A DNA stretch of 64,000 bases from Phaeobacter bryozoorum. Its GTDB lineage: Bacteria; Pseudomonadota; Alphaproteobacteria; Rhodobacterales; Rhodobacteraceae. Location of the stretch: the NCBI RefSeq assembly GCF_041893525.1, contig NZ_CP169068.1. One strand, 5' to 3'. This document shows, piece after piece, positions 33,588-41,872 of the stretch. Position numbers and translations under genes: made by a program. Every line of letters begins with the position of its first letter. Within the stretch, counting starts at the first letter, position 1. Below the pieces are notes generated by a model that saw only the letters and a program-made list of their open reading frames with translations, did no database searches and was not told the origin of the DNA.

Positions 33588-35426
33588 ATGTTTCGTTTCT
33601 TCGAAAACCTTATCGACCCCTATTGTGATTACCCGGAAACCGACACTCCGCCACGGCGACTGTGGCCGTTCCTGAAAGATTATTCGCAGCCCTTCAAAAA
33701 GGTCTTCGCGGCCACCGCGTTTATGTCGGTCATCGTCGCAGCCGTTGAAATCGGTCTGATCCATTACATGGGACGGGTTGTGGACCTGTTGTCCGGTGAA
33801 CCGGCCGATGTCTGGCAGGCTCACGGGACAGAGTTGATCCTGCTGGCTGTATTTATCCTGACCATTCGGCCGCTGCTGCAGCTACTGGATGTGCTGTTGC
33901 TGAATAACGCTATCCTTCCAAACTTCGGGACTTTGATCCGCTGGCGTTCACATAAGCATGTATTGCGGCAATCCGTTGGCTGGTTTGAGAATGATTTTGC
34001 CGGGCGGATCGCAAACCGGATCATGCAGACACCGCCTGCCGCTGGTGAGGTGGTGTTTCAGGTCTTTGATGCGATCACATTCGCATTGGCCTATCTGGCT
34101 GGCGCGGCTCTGTTGCTGTGGTTGGCGGACATGCGGCTGATGATGCCCCTGCTGGTGTGGTTTGCGCTTTATGCGATGCTGATCCGCTGGACAGTGCGCC
34201 GCGTCGGGCCAGCCAGCCAGGCCGCCTCCGACGCCCGATCCACGGTGACCGGTCGGGTTGTTGACAGCTATTCCAACATTCATTCGGTCAAGATGTTCGC
34301 CCATCACGATACCGAACTGACCTATGCCAAAGAGGCGATTGAGCGTACGCGCAAGACGTTCCAGGCGGAGATGCGGCTCTATACAATCATGGATGCCGCA
34401 TTGGTGACGCTGAATGGCCTGCTGATCGTTGGGGTGGTCGGTTGGGCGATCCTGCTGTGGATGCAGGGGCAGGCTTCGGTCGGGGTTGTTGCCTCTGCTA
34501 CGGCGCTGACCCTGCGTCTCAATGCTATGACCGGGTGGATCATGTGGGCGCTGACCACGTTTTTCCGGCAGCTTGGTGTCGTGGCCGAGGGGATGGAAAC
34601 CATTGCCCAGCCGATTGATCTGGTGGATGCAGCTGATGCCAAGCCGCTTGATTTACGCGACGGGGAGATGGAGCTCCGGCAGCTGTCCCATCATTACGGG
34701 CGCGGCTCTGGCGGTCTGGATCAGGTCAGTCTGACCATTCGTCCGGGAGAGAAAATCGGCCTGATCGGGCGGTCTGGTGCCGGGAAATCGACCTTGGTGA
34801 AACTGCTGTTGCGGTTCTACGATCCCGAGGGCGGGCAGATCCTGATCGACGGGCAAGATATCCGTACCGTCACACAGGACAGTCTGCGCGCCCAGATTGG
34901 GATGGTGCAGCAGGACAGTGCCCTATTGCACCGATCGGTGCGAGACAACCTGCTCTATGGTCGGCCTGACGCCAGCGAGGCCGAGATGATCGAGGCCGCA
35001 AAGCAAGCGCGGGCGCATGAGTTCATCCTTGACCTAGAGGATCCCGAAGGCCGCAGGGGCTACGATGCGCATGTCGGTGAACGGGGCGTGAAGCTCTCAG
35101 GCGGGCAACGTCAGCGAGTGACACTGGCTCGGGTAATCCTGAAGGATGCACCTATCTTGATTCTGGATGAGGCGACATCGGCGCTGGACTCAGAGGTTGA
35201 GGCCGAAATCCAGCAAACGCTATACGGGATGATGCAAGGCAAGACGGTGATAGCGATTGCCCACCGTCTGTCCACCATCGCCCAGATGGACCGTATTCTG
35301 GTTCTGGATGACGGTCGTATTGTCGAGGAGGGCACCCATGACGTGCTTTTGCGGTCAGAGGGCCTATATGCCCAGTTCTGGGCGCGGCAATCCGGCGGCT
35401 TCCTGAACATTGAGGCAGCAGAATGA
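33588..35426 (+). CDS. ABC half-transporter (membrane plus ATPase), first of a pair
   Basis: The protein is 612 residues from ATG 33588, with GGAG upstream. About six membrane segments occupy residues 40-330. The ATPase has Walker A LIGRSGAGKSTLVKLL, signature KLSGGQRQRVTLA and Walker B ILILDEATSALD with the catalytic glutamate, then H-loop IAIAHRLST. This is the exporter type fused in one chain. It is followed by a second half-transporter with ATGA overlap, and the two share most of the ATPase sequence, so they probably form a heterodimer. Substrate is unknown; peptide, lipid or drug export is typical. Confidence 0.9.
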   Translation: MFRFFENLIDPYCDYPETDTPPRRLWPFLKDYSQPFKKVFAATAFMSVIVAAVEIGLIHYMGRVVDLLSGEPADVWQAHGTELILLAVFILTIRPLLQLLDVLLLNNAILPNFGTLIRWRSHKHVLRQSVGWFENDFAGRIANRIMQTPPAAGEVVFQVFDAITFALAYLAGAALLLWLADMRLMMPLLVWFALYAMLIRWTVRRVGPASQAASDARSTVTGRVVDSYSNIHSVKMFAHHDTELTYAKEAIERTRKTFQAEMRLYTIMDAALVTLNGLLIVGVVGWAILLWMQGQASVGVVASATALTLRLNAMTGWIMWALTTFFRQLGVVAEGMETIAQPIDLVDAADAKPLDLRDGEMELRQLSHHYGRGSGGLDQVSLTIRPGEKIGLIGRSGAGKSTLVKLLLRFYDPEGGQILIDGQDIRTVTQDSLRAQIGMVQQDSALLHRSVRDNLLYGRPDASEAEMIEAAKQARAHEFILDLEDPEGRRGYDAHVGERGVKLSGGQRQRVTLARVILKDAPILILDEATSALDSEVEAEIQQTLYGMMQGKTVIAIAHRLSTIAQMDRILVLDDGRIVEEGTHDVLLRSEGLYAQFWARQSGGFLNIEAAE

Positions 35427-37300
35427 AACTGGGCAATCTGATCGACGCATTTCAACCGGCCGACGGCGCCCCACCAGATCAGTTGGGGCGCTTTTTGGGA
35501 TGGTGTCTGTCCGGCGCCTGGCCAATGCTCACGGTGGCTGCGGTCTTTTCGGCGCTCGCCGGGGGAATGGAGGCGGTCACGGCTTATATTCTGGGTCTGG
35601 TGATAGATACGGCGATAGCCAGCGGGCCGGACCGGTTCTTCTCGGCAGGTAATCTGGTGATACTTGCCGGTGCGTTGGGTTTCTTCCTGTTGTTGCGGCC
35701 GATCCTTTTTGGCCTCTCTGCGGCGTCCAACGCAATTATTGTGCAGCCGAACGTCAATCCGCTGGTGCTGTCCCGTCTCAATCGTTGGACAATGGGGCAA
35801 TCGGTGCGTTTCTTCGATGATGATTTTGCAGGTCGCATCGCACAGAAGCAGATGCAGACTGCCAATGCGGTGACGTCGGTCGCGGTTGAGGTGATCAATG
35901 TCGTCGCCTTCGCGCTGGCATCACTGCTTGGCGCGCTTGCATTGCTAGGGGCGATTGACTGGCGGATCACTGGATTGTTCGTGGTTTGGCTGGTCGGGTA
36001 TTTTGCCACAATCCGTTGGTTTCTGCCGCGCATCAGAAAGCGGTCTGCGGCGCGGGCTGGCGCGCGGGCTATGGTTACCGGGCAGGTGGTCGATACGATC
36101 ACCAACATCAAGACGGTGAAGCTGTTCGCCCATGCCGATTTTGAAGAACGGACGGCACAGGATTCGATGGCCGATTTCCGTAACAAGGCGCTTCATTTCG
36201 GCTATCTGTCGGCGACCTTCCGGTTCTGTCTGATGACTCTGGCAGGAGTGCTGCCTGTCCTGCTGATTGGTGCTACGCTTGTGTTGTGGCGGGACGGGAT
36301 GGCGACCGAAGGTGATATCGTTGCGGCGGGCGCGGTGTCGGTGAGGATCGCGCAGATGACGGGCTGGGTCAGCTTTACGCTGATGGCGATCTACTCCAAC
36401 ATTGGCGAAATCGAAAACGGCATGAAGACGCTAACGCGTCCTGACCGGGTTGAGGATCAAGACACCGCCAAGACGCTGCGGACCAAAGGTGGACGCATTG
36501 AATTCCGAAATGTCGGCTTTGCCTATGGGCGCGATGTCGGCGGTATTCAGGATGTTTCCCTGACAATTGAACCGGGTGAAAAACTGGGGATTGTCGGGGC
36601 TTCCGGCGCGGGGAAATCCACGCTCGTGTCGCTTCTGTTGCGGCTCTACGACGGGGAAAACGGCCAGATCCTGATCGATGGGACAGACGTTTCAGAGGTG
36701 ACGCAGAACTCGCTGCGCAGCCAGATCGGCATGGTCACGCAGGAAACCGCAATGTTCAATCGTTCGGCGCGCAACAATATCCTTTACGGTCGGCCGGACG
36801 CCAGCGAACTGGAGCTTATTGCCGCCGCAAAAAAGGCGGAGGCTCATGAATTCATTCTTGACCTGGAGGATGCACAGGGCCGCAGCGGCTATGATGCCCA
36901 TCTCGGCGAACGGGGTGTGAAACTGTCGGGCGGCCAGCGTCAGCGGATCGCGCTGGCCCGAGCCATCCTGAAGGATGCACCCATTCTGGTTCTGGATGAG
37001 GCGACCTCGGCGCTCGACTCCGAGGTGGAGGCGGCGATTCAGTCGGCGCTGGAGCGGGTCATGCAGGGCAAAACGGTTCTGGCCATCGCACACCGCCTGT
37101 CGACGCTGAGTGAAATGGATCGGATCATCGTAATGGATCAAGGTCGGATTGCGGAGGTGGGCACCCATGATGCACTGCTGAAGCAAGGCCGTCTTTACGC
37201 GAAGTTCTGGTCGCGGCAATCCGGCGGCTTCATTCGGACCGAAGGCGATGATGATGAGGTCGATCCGATCACTCGACGATCGTGGGATGCGGCGGAATAG
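35423..37300 (+). CDS. ABC half-transporter (membrane plus ATPase), second of a pair
   Basis: The protein is 625 residues, overlapping the first ABC gene by four bases. The membrane domain has FFDDDFAGRIAQKQMQTA, a motif it shares with the first protein (FENDFAGRIANRIMQT). Walker A is IVGASGAGKSTLVSLL, signature KLSGGQRQRIALA and Walker B ILVLDEATSALD. Both ATPase sites look complete, so neither partner is obviously degenerate. The two genes are probably an old tandem duplication. It is a predicted inner-membrane exporter. Confidence 0.9.
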   Translation: MKLGNLIDAFQPADGAPPDQLGRFLGWCLSGAWPMLTVAAVFSALAGGMEAVTAYILGLVIDTAIASGPDRFFSAGNLVILAGALGFFLLLRPILFGLSAASNAIIVQPNVNPLVLSRLNRWTMGQSVRFFDDDFAGRIAQKQMQTANAVTSVAVEVINVVAFALASLLGALALLGAIDWRITGLFVVWLVGYFATIRWFLPRIRKRSAARAGARAMVTGQVVDTITNIKTVKLFAHADFEERTAQDSMADFRNKALHFGYLSATFRFCLMTLAGVLPVLLIGATLVLWRDGMATEGDIVAAGAVSVRIAQMTGWVSFTLMAIYSNIGEIENGMKTLTRPDRVEDQDTAKTLRTKGGRIEFRNVGFAYGRDVGGIQDVSLTIEPGEKLGIVGASGAGKSTLVSLLLRLYDGENGQILIDGTDVSEVTQNSLRSQIGMVTQETAMFNRSARNNILYGRPDASELELIAAAKKAEAHEFILDLEDAQGRSGYDAHLGERGVKLSGGQRQRIALARAILKDAPILVLDEATSALDSEVEAAIQSALERVMQGKTVLAIAHRLSTLSEMDRIIVMDQGRIAEVGTHDALLKQGRLYAKFWSRQSGGFIRTEGDDDEVDPITRRSWDAAE

Positions 37301-37388
37301 GAAGTACTGAGCGCCCGCACAAAGGTCGTTCACACGGAGACTGCGCATTTTTCTTTTGCGCGGGCCAGTCGCAGGGTATGCAGCGCCC

Positions 37389-38636
37389 ATGACACATGCA
37401 GCTAGAACCACAGCCACAATCATTCGTCTTGGCCATCAGGGGGACGGAGTCGCCGAGGGCCCGCTTTTTGCGCCGCGCACCCTGCCGGGAGAGACCGTCA
37501 GCGGTATTCGCGACGGGCACCAGCTCACGGATATCCGCATCGAGAACCCGTCAGAGGCACGCGTCCAGGCGCCTTGTCGGCATTATAAATCCTGTGGTGG
37601 CTGTCAGCTGCAACATGCGACAGATGATTTTGTCGCGCGCTGGAAGGTCGATATTGTGCGCAATGCGCTGGCTGCCCAGGGGATTGAGACGGCGTTTCGC
37701 CCGATCCACACCTCACCGCCACGATCGCGCCGTCGCGCCACGCTGTCAGTGCGCCGAACCAAGAAGGGGGCGATGGCTGGATTCCATGGCCGCGCGTCCG
37801 GGGTAATTACAGAGATACCCGATTGCCAGTTGCTGGCACCACAGCTTCTGGCTGCCGTGCCGATGGCAGAGGCACTGGCCATGGCTGGCGCCAGCCGCAA
37901 GGCACCGCTTGCGGTGACGGTGACCCTCTCGGAGGTTGGCGTTGATGTACTGGTGACCAACGGCAAGCCGCTGGATGGCGCGCTTCGGATCGCGTTGGCG
38001 CAGGTGGTCGACGCGCATCGTATTGCAAGGTTGACCTGGGAGGATGAGCTGATCGGTATGGAACAGCCGCCAACTCAACCCTTTGGTCCGGCACATGTCT
38101 GCCCGCCGCCAGGTGCCTTTCTACAGGCTACCCGTGATGGCGAGGCGGCCCTGCTCGCAGCGGTCGAGGAGGTTGTCGCGGGGGCAAAACGTCTCGTCGA
38201 CCTATTTGCCGGCTGCGGGACTTTTTCGCTGCCACTGGCGAAAAACGCTGAGGTCCACGCTGTCGAGGGTGAAAGCGCCATGTTGCGCGCATTGGATGCC
38301 GGTTGGCGGCAGGCCAAAGGCTTGAAGAAAGTCACCACCGAGACCCGCGATCTGTTTCGCAACCCGTTGCTGCCGGAGGATCTGAATCCGTTTGGAACGG
38401 AGTTTGACGCCGCAGTGATTGACCCGCCGCGCGCTGGTGCTGAGGCCCAGGCCACTCAGCTGGTTGCAGCACGTACGAAACGGGTTGCCTATGTTTCCTG
38501 CAATCCAGTCACCTTTGCCCGTGATGCGAAGATTTTGACCGATGGCGGCTATCGGCTGGATTGGGTACAGGTGGTCGATCAATTCCGCTGGTCCTCGCAT
38601 ACGGAACTCGCGGCCAGCTTTTCCTACGTGGGGTAG
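37389..38636 (+). CDS. Class I SAM-dependent RNA (uracil-5) methyltransferase, RlmD/TrmA type
   Basis: The protein is 415 residues from the ATG at 37389. The N-terminal cluster APCRHYKSCGGCQLQH plus IPDCQLL fits the C-x5-C-x2-C...C [4Fe-4S] motif of RumA enzymes. The methyltransferase domain has RLVDLFAGCGTFSLPLA, VIDPPRAGAEAQ and the catalytic cysteine in YVSCNPVTF. It makes m5U in rRNA (U1939-type) or tRNA, and the cluster favours the rRNA class. The TRAM domain is short at the N-terminus. Confidence 0.9.
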   Translation: MTHAARTTATIIRLGHQGDGVAEGPLFAPRTLPGETVSGIRDGHQLTDIRIENPSEARVQAPCRHYKSCGGCQLQHATDDFVARWKVDIVRNALAAQGIETAFRPIHTSPPRSRRRATLSVRRTKKGAMAGFHGRASGVITEIPDCQLLAPQLLAAVPMAEALAMAGASRKAPLAVTVTLSEVGVDVLVTNGKPLDGALRIALAQVVDAHRIARLTWEDELIGMEQPPTQPFGPAHVCPPPGAFLQATRDGEAALLAAVEEVVAGAKRLVDLFAGCGTFSLPLAKNAEVHAVEGESAMLRALDAGWRQAKGLKKVTTETRDLFRNPLLPEDLNPFGTEFDAAVIDPPRAGAEAQATQLVAARTKRVAYVSCNPVTFARDAKILTDGGYRLDWVQVVDQFRWSSHTELAASFSYVG

Positions 38637-38641
38637 AACCG

Positions 38642-39451
38642 GTGAGCATCAGTGCAAAACAAACCCTGAACCAGCGGCTTGGCGATCTTATCGCCAGTGA
38701 TCGTTTTGGCAACTTCATCACTGTGGTGATTCTGATCAATGCCGTGACGCTGGGAATGGAGACATCTGATACGATCATGTCCCGGTTCGGGACGATCGTT
38801 CTGTTTGTCGATCAGCTGTGCCTGGGGATTTTTGTCGTTGAACTGCTGGCAAAACTCTGGGTACAGCGGCTGCGGTTTTTCCTGCGCGGCTGGAACATCT
38901 TTGACTTTGTGATCGTCAGCATCGCCTTTCTTCCTGGGGCGCAGGGGATGTCCGTCCTGCGGGCGCTGCGCATATTGCGGGTGTTGCGCGTCATCTCCGT
39001 TGCGCCGCGGCTGCGCCGGGTGGTTGAGGGTTTCATTACTGCGCTACCGGGCATGGGCTCAGTCTTCCTGCTGATGGCTATCATCTTCTACATCGGCTCC
39101 GTCATCGCGACGAAACTCTTCGCGGACAGTTTCCCGGAATGGTTCGGTAATCTCGCGCTGAGCGCATATTCCCTGTTCCAGATCATGACTTTGGAAAGCT
39201 GGTCCATGGGCATCGTACGCCCTGTCATGGAAATCTATCCCTATGCCTGGGCGTTCTTTGTGCCGTTTATCATGGTCACCACCTTTGCGGTTGTGAACCT
39301 CTTGGTCGGCCTGATCGTGAATTCGATGCAGGATGCCCATCACGAGGAAGAGGGCGAACGCACGGACGCTTATCGGGATCTGGTTCTGGCTCGGCTGGAG
39401 GCAATCGAGCAGCAAATCGCGACGCTGCAACCGCCGCACGAGAAGAAGTGA
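38642..39451 (+). CDS. Bacterial voltage-gated sodium channel (NaChBac family)
   Basis: The protein is 269 residues from GTG 38642. It has six helices. S4 carries arginines at 107, 110, 113 and 116 (SVLRALRILRVLRVI) as voltage sensor. The pore filter TLESWS (183-188, E185) matches the sodium filter of NaChBac and of channels described from Silicibacter. The C-terminal coiled tail (RLEAIEQQIATLQ) fits tetramer assembly. A single-domain six-helix subunit forms a tetramer in the inner membrane. Sodium-dependent physiology in seawater is the likely context. Confidence 0.92.
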   Translation: MSISAKQTLNQRLGDLIASDRFGNFITVVILINAVTLGMETSDTIMSRFGTIVLFVDQLCLGIFVVELLAKLWVQRLRFFLRGWNIFDFVIVSIAFLPGAQGMSVLRALRILRVLRVISVAPRLRRVVEGFITALPGMGSVFLLMAIIFYIGSVIATKLFADSFPEWFGNLALSAYSLFQIMTLESWSMGIVRPVMEIYPYAWAFFVPFIMVTTFAVVNLLVGLIVNSMQDAHHEEEGERTDAYRDLVLARLEAIEQQIATLQPPHEKK

Positions 39452-39515
39452 TTTTGAATTTTCCACCGAAGATAGTAGTTGGAAAATGAGGCAAATCAGG
39501 CAGAGACCTAGAATA

Positions 39516-40034
39516 ATGGATAGACGTACATTCGGATTGGGCGCCGCGGCGACCCTTGGGCTGGCGGGCTGTAGCTCCGGCCCTAGCAAATTCCGCAGTT
39601 ATAATGGCCCCGAGGTAACCTCGGTTGTTGTCAATAAAGGCGCCCGCAAGGTCTATCTTCTGCACAATGAGGATATTCTGCGCGAATATGAAATGGAGCT
39701 GGGTTTCGCACCGCAGGGCCACAAGCAGATCGAGGGCGATGGCAAAACTCCCGAAGGCACCTATCTGATCGACCGGCGCAATCCCAACAGTCGTTATCAC
39801 CTCTCCATCGGGATCTCTTACCCCAACGCACAGGACCGGGCAAAGGCGGCCGCGATGGGCAAGAAACCGGGTGGCGAGATTTTCATTCACGGTGAGCCAA
39901 ACAACCCCAAGGAACGCAAGCGCGCTGCGCGGGTGGATGACTGGACTGCGGGCTGCATTGCGGTCAGCAACGATGAGATCGAAGAGATCTATGCGATGGT
40001 GCGCGACGGTACGTTGATTACCCTGCGTCCCTGA
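39516..40034 (+). CDS. L,D-transpeptidase, predicted lipoprotein
   Basis: The protein is 172 residues from the ATG at 39516. MDRRTFGLGAAATLGLAGCSS has a lipobox (LAGC), so the mature protein is probably lipid-anchored, and the RR start could also use Tat. The YkuD domain ends with FIHGEPNN and DWTAGCIAVSNDEIEEIY, with the catalytic histidine and cysteine in H...GC-x-A. Such enzymes crosslink peptidoglycan between meso-DAP residues or attach proteins to it. A second L,D-transpeptidase and a CAP lipoprotein are nearby. Confidence 0.88.
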   Translation: MDRRTFGLGAAATLGLAGCSSGPSKFRSYNGPEVTSVVVNKGARKVYLLHNEDILREYEMELGFAPQGHKQIEGDGKTPEGTYLIDRRNPNSRYHLSIGISYPNAQDRAKAAAMGKKPGGEIFIHGEPNNPKERKRAARVDDWTAGCIAVSNDEIEEIYAMVRDGTLITLRP

Positions 40035-40080
40035 TCGTCTGCACTGTAACCGTGCCAGCGCTGATCGTCTCGTGATAGAA

Positions 40081-40118
40081 AAGGCCCGATTACCATGCAG
40101 CGATCGGGCCTTCTTCGT
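40081..40118. terminator. Terminator between the L,D-transpeptidase and the CAP gene
   Basis: A 10 bp stem AAGGCCCGAT (40081-40090) / ATCGGGCCTT (40103-40112) is followed by CTTCGTT on the plus strand, with an A run before it. It serves the convergent pair. Confidence 0.75.
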
Positions 40119-40143
40119 TCAGGTAAAGATTGGATCGGCGCGC

Positions 40144-40635
40144 TTAGCTACCCATGACCAGGGTCCACCAGATCTTGCCATTGGATTCCTGGAACCAGGA
40201 GAAGCCCATGGTGCGCGCTTTGGCGTCCATGATGACCGAACGGGTGGCCGGTTGTTCCATCCAGGCTGTAAGCGTCTGCAACTCGGTCTCATATGTTTCC
40301 GAAATCGTCTCGCCGATCATTGTGCCGGTGAAACCAGTGCGGGCAACGCGGTCGAGCGGGGAAGAGCCGTCGGAGCCAAAATGCCACGGACGGTTCTGGA
40401 CCGACATGTCGCGCGAATGGGTTGCGGCCGCAGCGGTCAGCTGGGGGTTCAGCTGGACAATCGGCTTGCCTGCCGCTTCGCGAAGGGCGTTGACCGAGTC
40501 GAGCATCCGCAGCTGTACTTTGTCGGCGTTACGGATCCGGTACACGCTGCCGCCTGTGCTGCCATCAGGTGCAGGGGCACAGGCTGCGACAAGGGTCATC
40601 AGCCCGGCGATAAGGATCAGAAATACACGTGTCAT
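40144..40635 (-). CDS. CAP-domain (SCP/TAPS-like) lipoprotein
   Basis: The protein is 163 residues from the ATG at 40635; the longer frame to 40926 runs over the divergent gene and is rejected. The signal sequence ends LVAAC with a lipobox cysteine. The CAP fold shows LDSVNALREAAGKPIVQLNP, AAAATHSRDMSVQN and the HFGSDGSSPLDRV region, ending GKIWWTLVMG. CAP proteins are secreted or anchored proteins of varied function. It stands between two L,D-transpeptidases, so a cell-wall role is a fair inference. Confidence 0.85.
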   Translation of the reverse strand: MTRVFLILIAGLMTLVAACAPAPDGSTGGSVYRIRNADKVQLRMLDSVNALREAAGKPIVQLNPQLTAAAATHSRDMSVQNRPWHFGSDGSSPLDRVARTGFTGTMIGETISETYETELQTLTAWMEQPATRSVIMDAKARTMGFSWFQESNGKIWWTLVMGS

Positions 40636-40801
40636 ACTACACCTTGCTTCGTTGACTGGGGCTGCAATAGCCCGGCTGTGACATAGGCGCAAACATGTCA
40701 GCGGTGAATTGACCGTCGCGGGATTGTTTGATTTGCGACTGAGGCATTCGCGCCATAAGATACGGCATAACGAATGCATATCTCCGCAGTTTGGAAAAGT
40801 C

Positions 40802-41443
40802 ATGACCCGCAGCCCCTTCGAATCCTTCTCTAGACGGCAATTTCTCGCCGGTTCCGTTTCTGTCGGCGCATCGCTGGTTGGCGGCGGTCTTGCCAGCGAC
40901 GTCTGGGCACAGGATGCCACGGACACGACCGCTGAGGGTTTTGACCCGCTGCGCCCGCCGCCGGAGCCGGAGGCGCCGGTTCAGCGTAACATCTCGGCGT
41001 TCCGGTCCAAGGACTGGCGGCCCTATTTCGACAATCTGCGCAACGGAGCCGTGCTGGTGGATATCGACAGCCGCGCCCTGCATTTCTGGTCGGAAGACCA
41101 GAGCACCTACAAGCTATATCCCTCGTCCGTGCCGCTCTCTGATGATCTGACGCGCCGCGGCCGGACCCAGATTATCCGCAAGGTCGATGGGCCTGGCTGG
41201 GCGCCGACTCCGAACATGCGCAAGCGCAATCCTGAGTGGCCTGCCTATATCCCGCCGGGGCCGGACAATCCGCTTGGAACCCATGCTTTGTATCTCAGCT
41301 GGAAGTATTACCGAATCCACGGCACGCATGACACGCGCAAGATCGGGCGCAGGTCTTCAAACGGCTGTATCGGCCTTTATAACGAGCATATTTCGCAGCT
41401 GTTTGCGCTCACGAAAGTGGGCACTCAAGTGTTGCTAATTTGA
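40802..41443 (+). CDS. L,D-transpeptidase with Tat signal
   Basis: The protein is 213 residues from the ATG at 40802. FSRRQFLAGSVSVGASLVGGG is a twin-arginine signal ending near VWAQ. The YkuD catalytic region reads YYRIHGTHDTRKIGRRSSNG and then CIGLYNEH, with the conserved H...S-x-G-C. It is larger than the lipoprotein copy at 39516 and lacks a lipobox. It probably crosslinks peptidoglycan in the periplasm. It is divergent from the CAP gene. Confidence 0.9.
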   Translation: MTRSPFESFSRRQFLAGSVSVGASLVGGGLASDVWAQDATDTTAEGFDPLRPPPEPEAPVQRNISAFRSKDWRPYFDNLRNGAVLVDIDSRALHFWSEDQSTYKLYPSSVPLSDDLTRRGRTQIIRKVDGPGWAPTPNMRKRNPEWPAYIPPGPDNPLGTHALYLSWKYYRIHGTHDTRKIGRRSSNGCIGLYNEHISQLFALTKVGTQVLLI

Positions 41444-41584
41444 CGACATCGGCCCATTCCAGAGGCCGAATCATGCAACAAGCAATTGCAATGTCGCGAT
41501 TTTGCTGATTAGAAAAATATTACGAGGTAAGTCTTGGGCGCGTGGTTCGGGTGGACTGAACTGCGCATATTTTTGGAGGTTAAC

Positions 41585-41767
41585 ATGAAAAAACTCGTTA
41601 TCGCTGCTGCTCTGACTGCTGCTGCTTCGACCGCTTCCGCGGGCAACCTGGCTGAGCCGATTGTTGAGGCGCCGGTTATTGTTGAGCAGACCGAAAGCTC
41701 CTCCAGCGGCATCCTTCTGCCGCTGCTGCTGCTGGTTCTGGTTGGCGCAGCTGTTGCAAGCAACTAA
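41585..41767 (+). CDS. Small exported peptide with C-terminal membrane segment
   Basis: The protein is 60 residues from the ATG at 41585, with GGAGG six bases upstream, a very strong ribosome site. MKKLVIAAALTAAASTASAG is a signal peptide with an A-S-A cleavage motif. The mature part has NLAEPIVEAPVIVEQ, a serine-rich turn, then a hydrophobic segment GILLPLLLLVLVGAAVASN. It is followed by a strong terminator, so it is probably a monocistronic, well-translated gene. Function unknown; such peptides are common in Rhodobacteraceae. Confidence 0.75.
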   Translation: MKKLVIAAALTAAASTASAGNLAEPIVEAPVIVEQTESSSSGILLPLLLLVLVGAAVASN

Positions 41768-41790
41768 TTGCTTGTCTCAGAACGGTAAGA

Positions 41791-41818
41791 AAGGCGGTGG
41801 ATTTTCCACCGCCTTTTT
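41791..41818 (+). terminator. Terminator after the 60-residue exported peptide
   Basis: A perfect 10 bp stem AAGGCGGTGG / CCACCGCCTT with loop ATTTT is followed by T6 overall. It can also stop leftward transcription less efficiently because an A-rich stretch precedes it. Confidence 0.87.
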
Positions 41819-41872
41819 TCATGTCTCCCGACCTGACATGGGCCGGGGAATGCAATTTTGGTTCAGGGTGGC

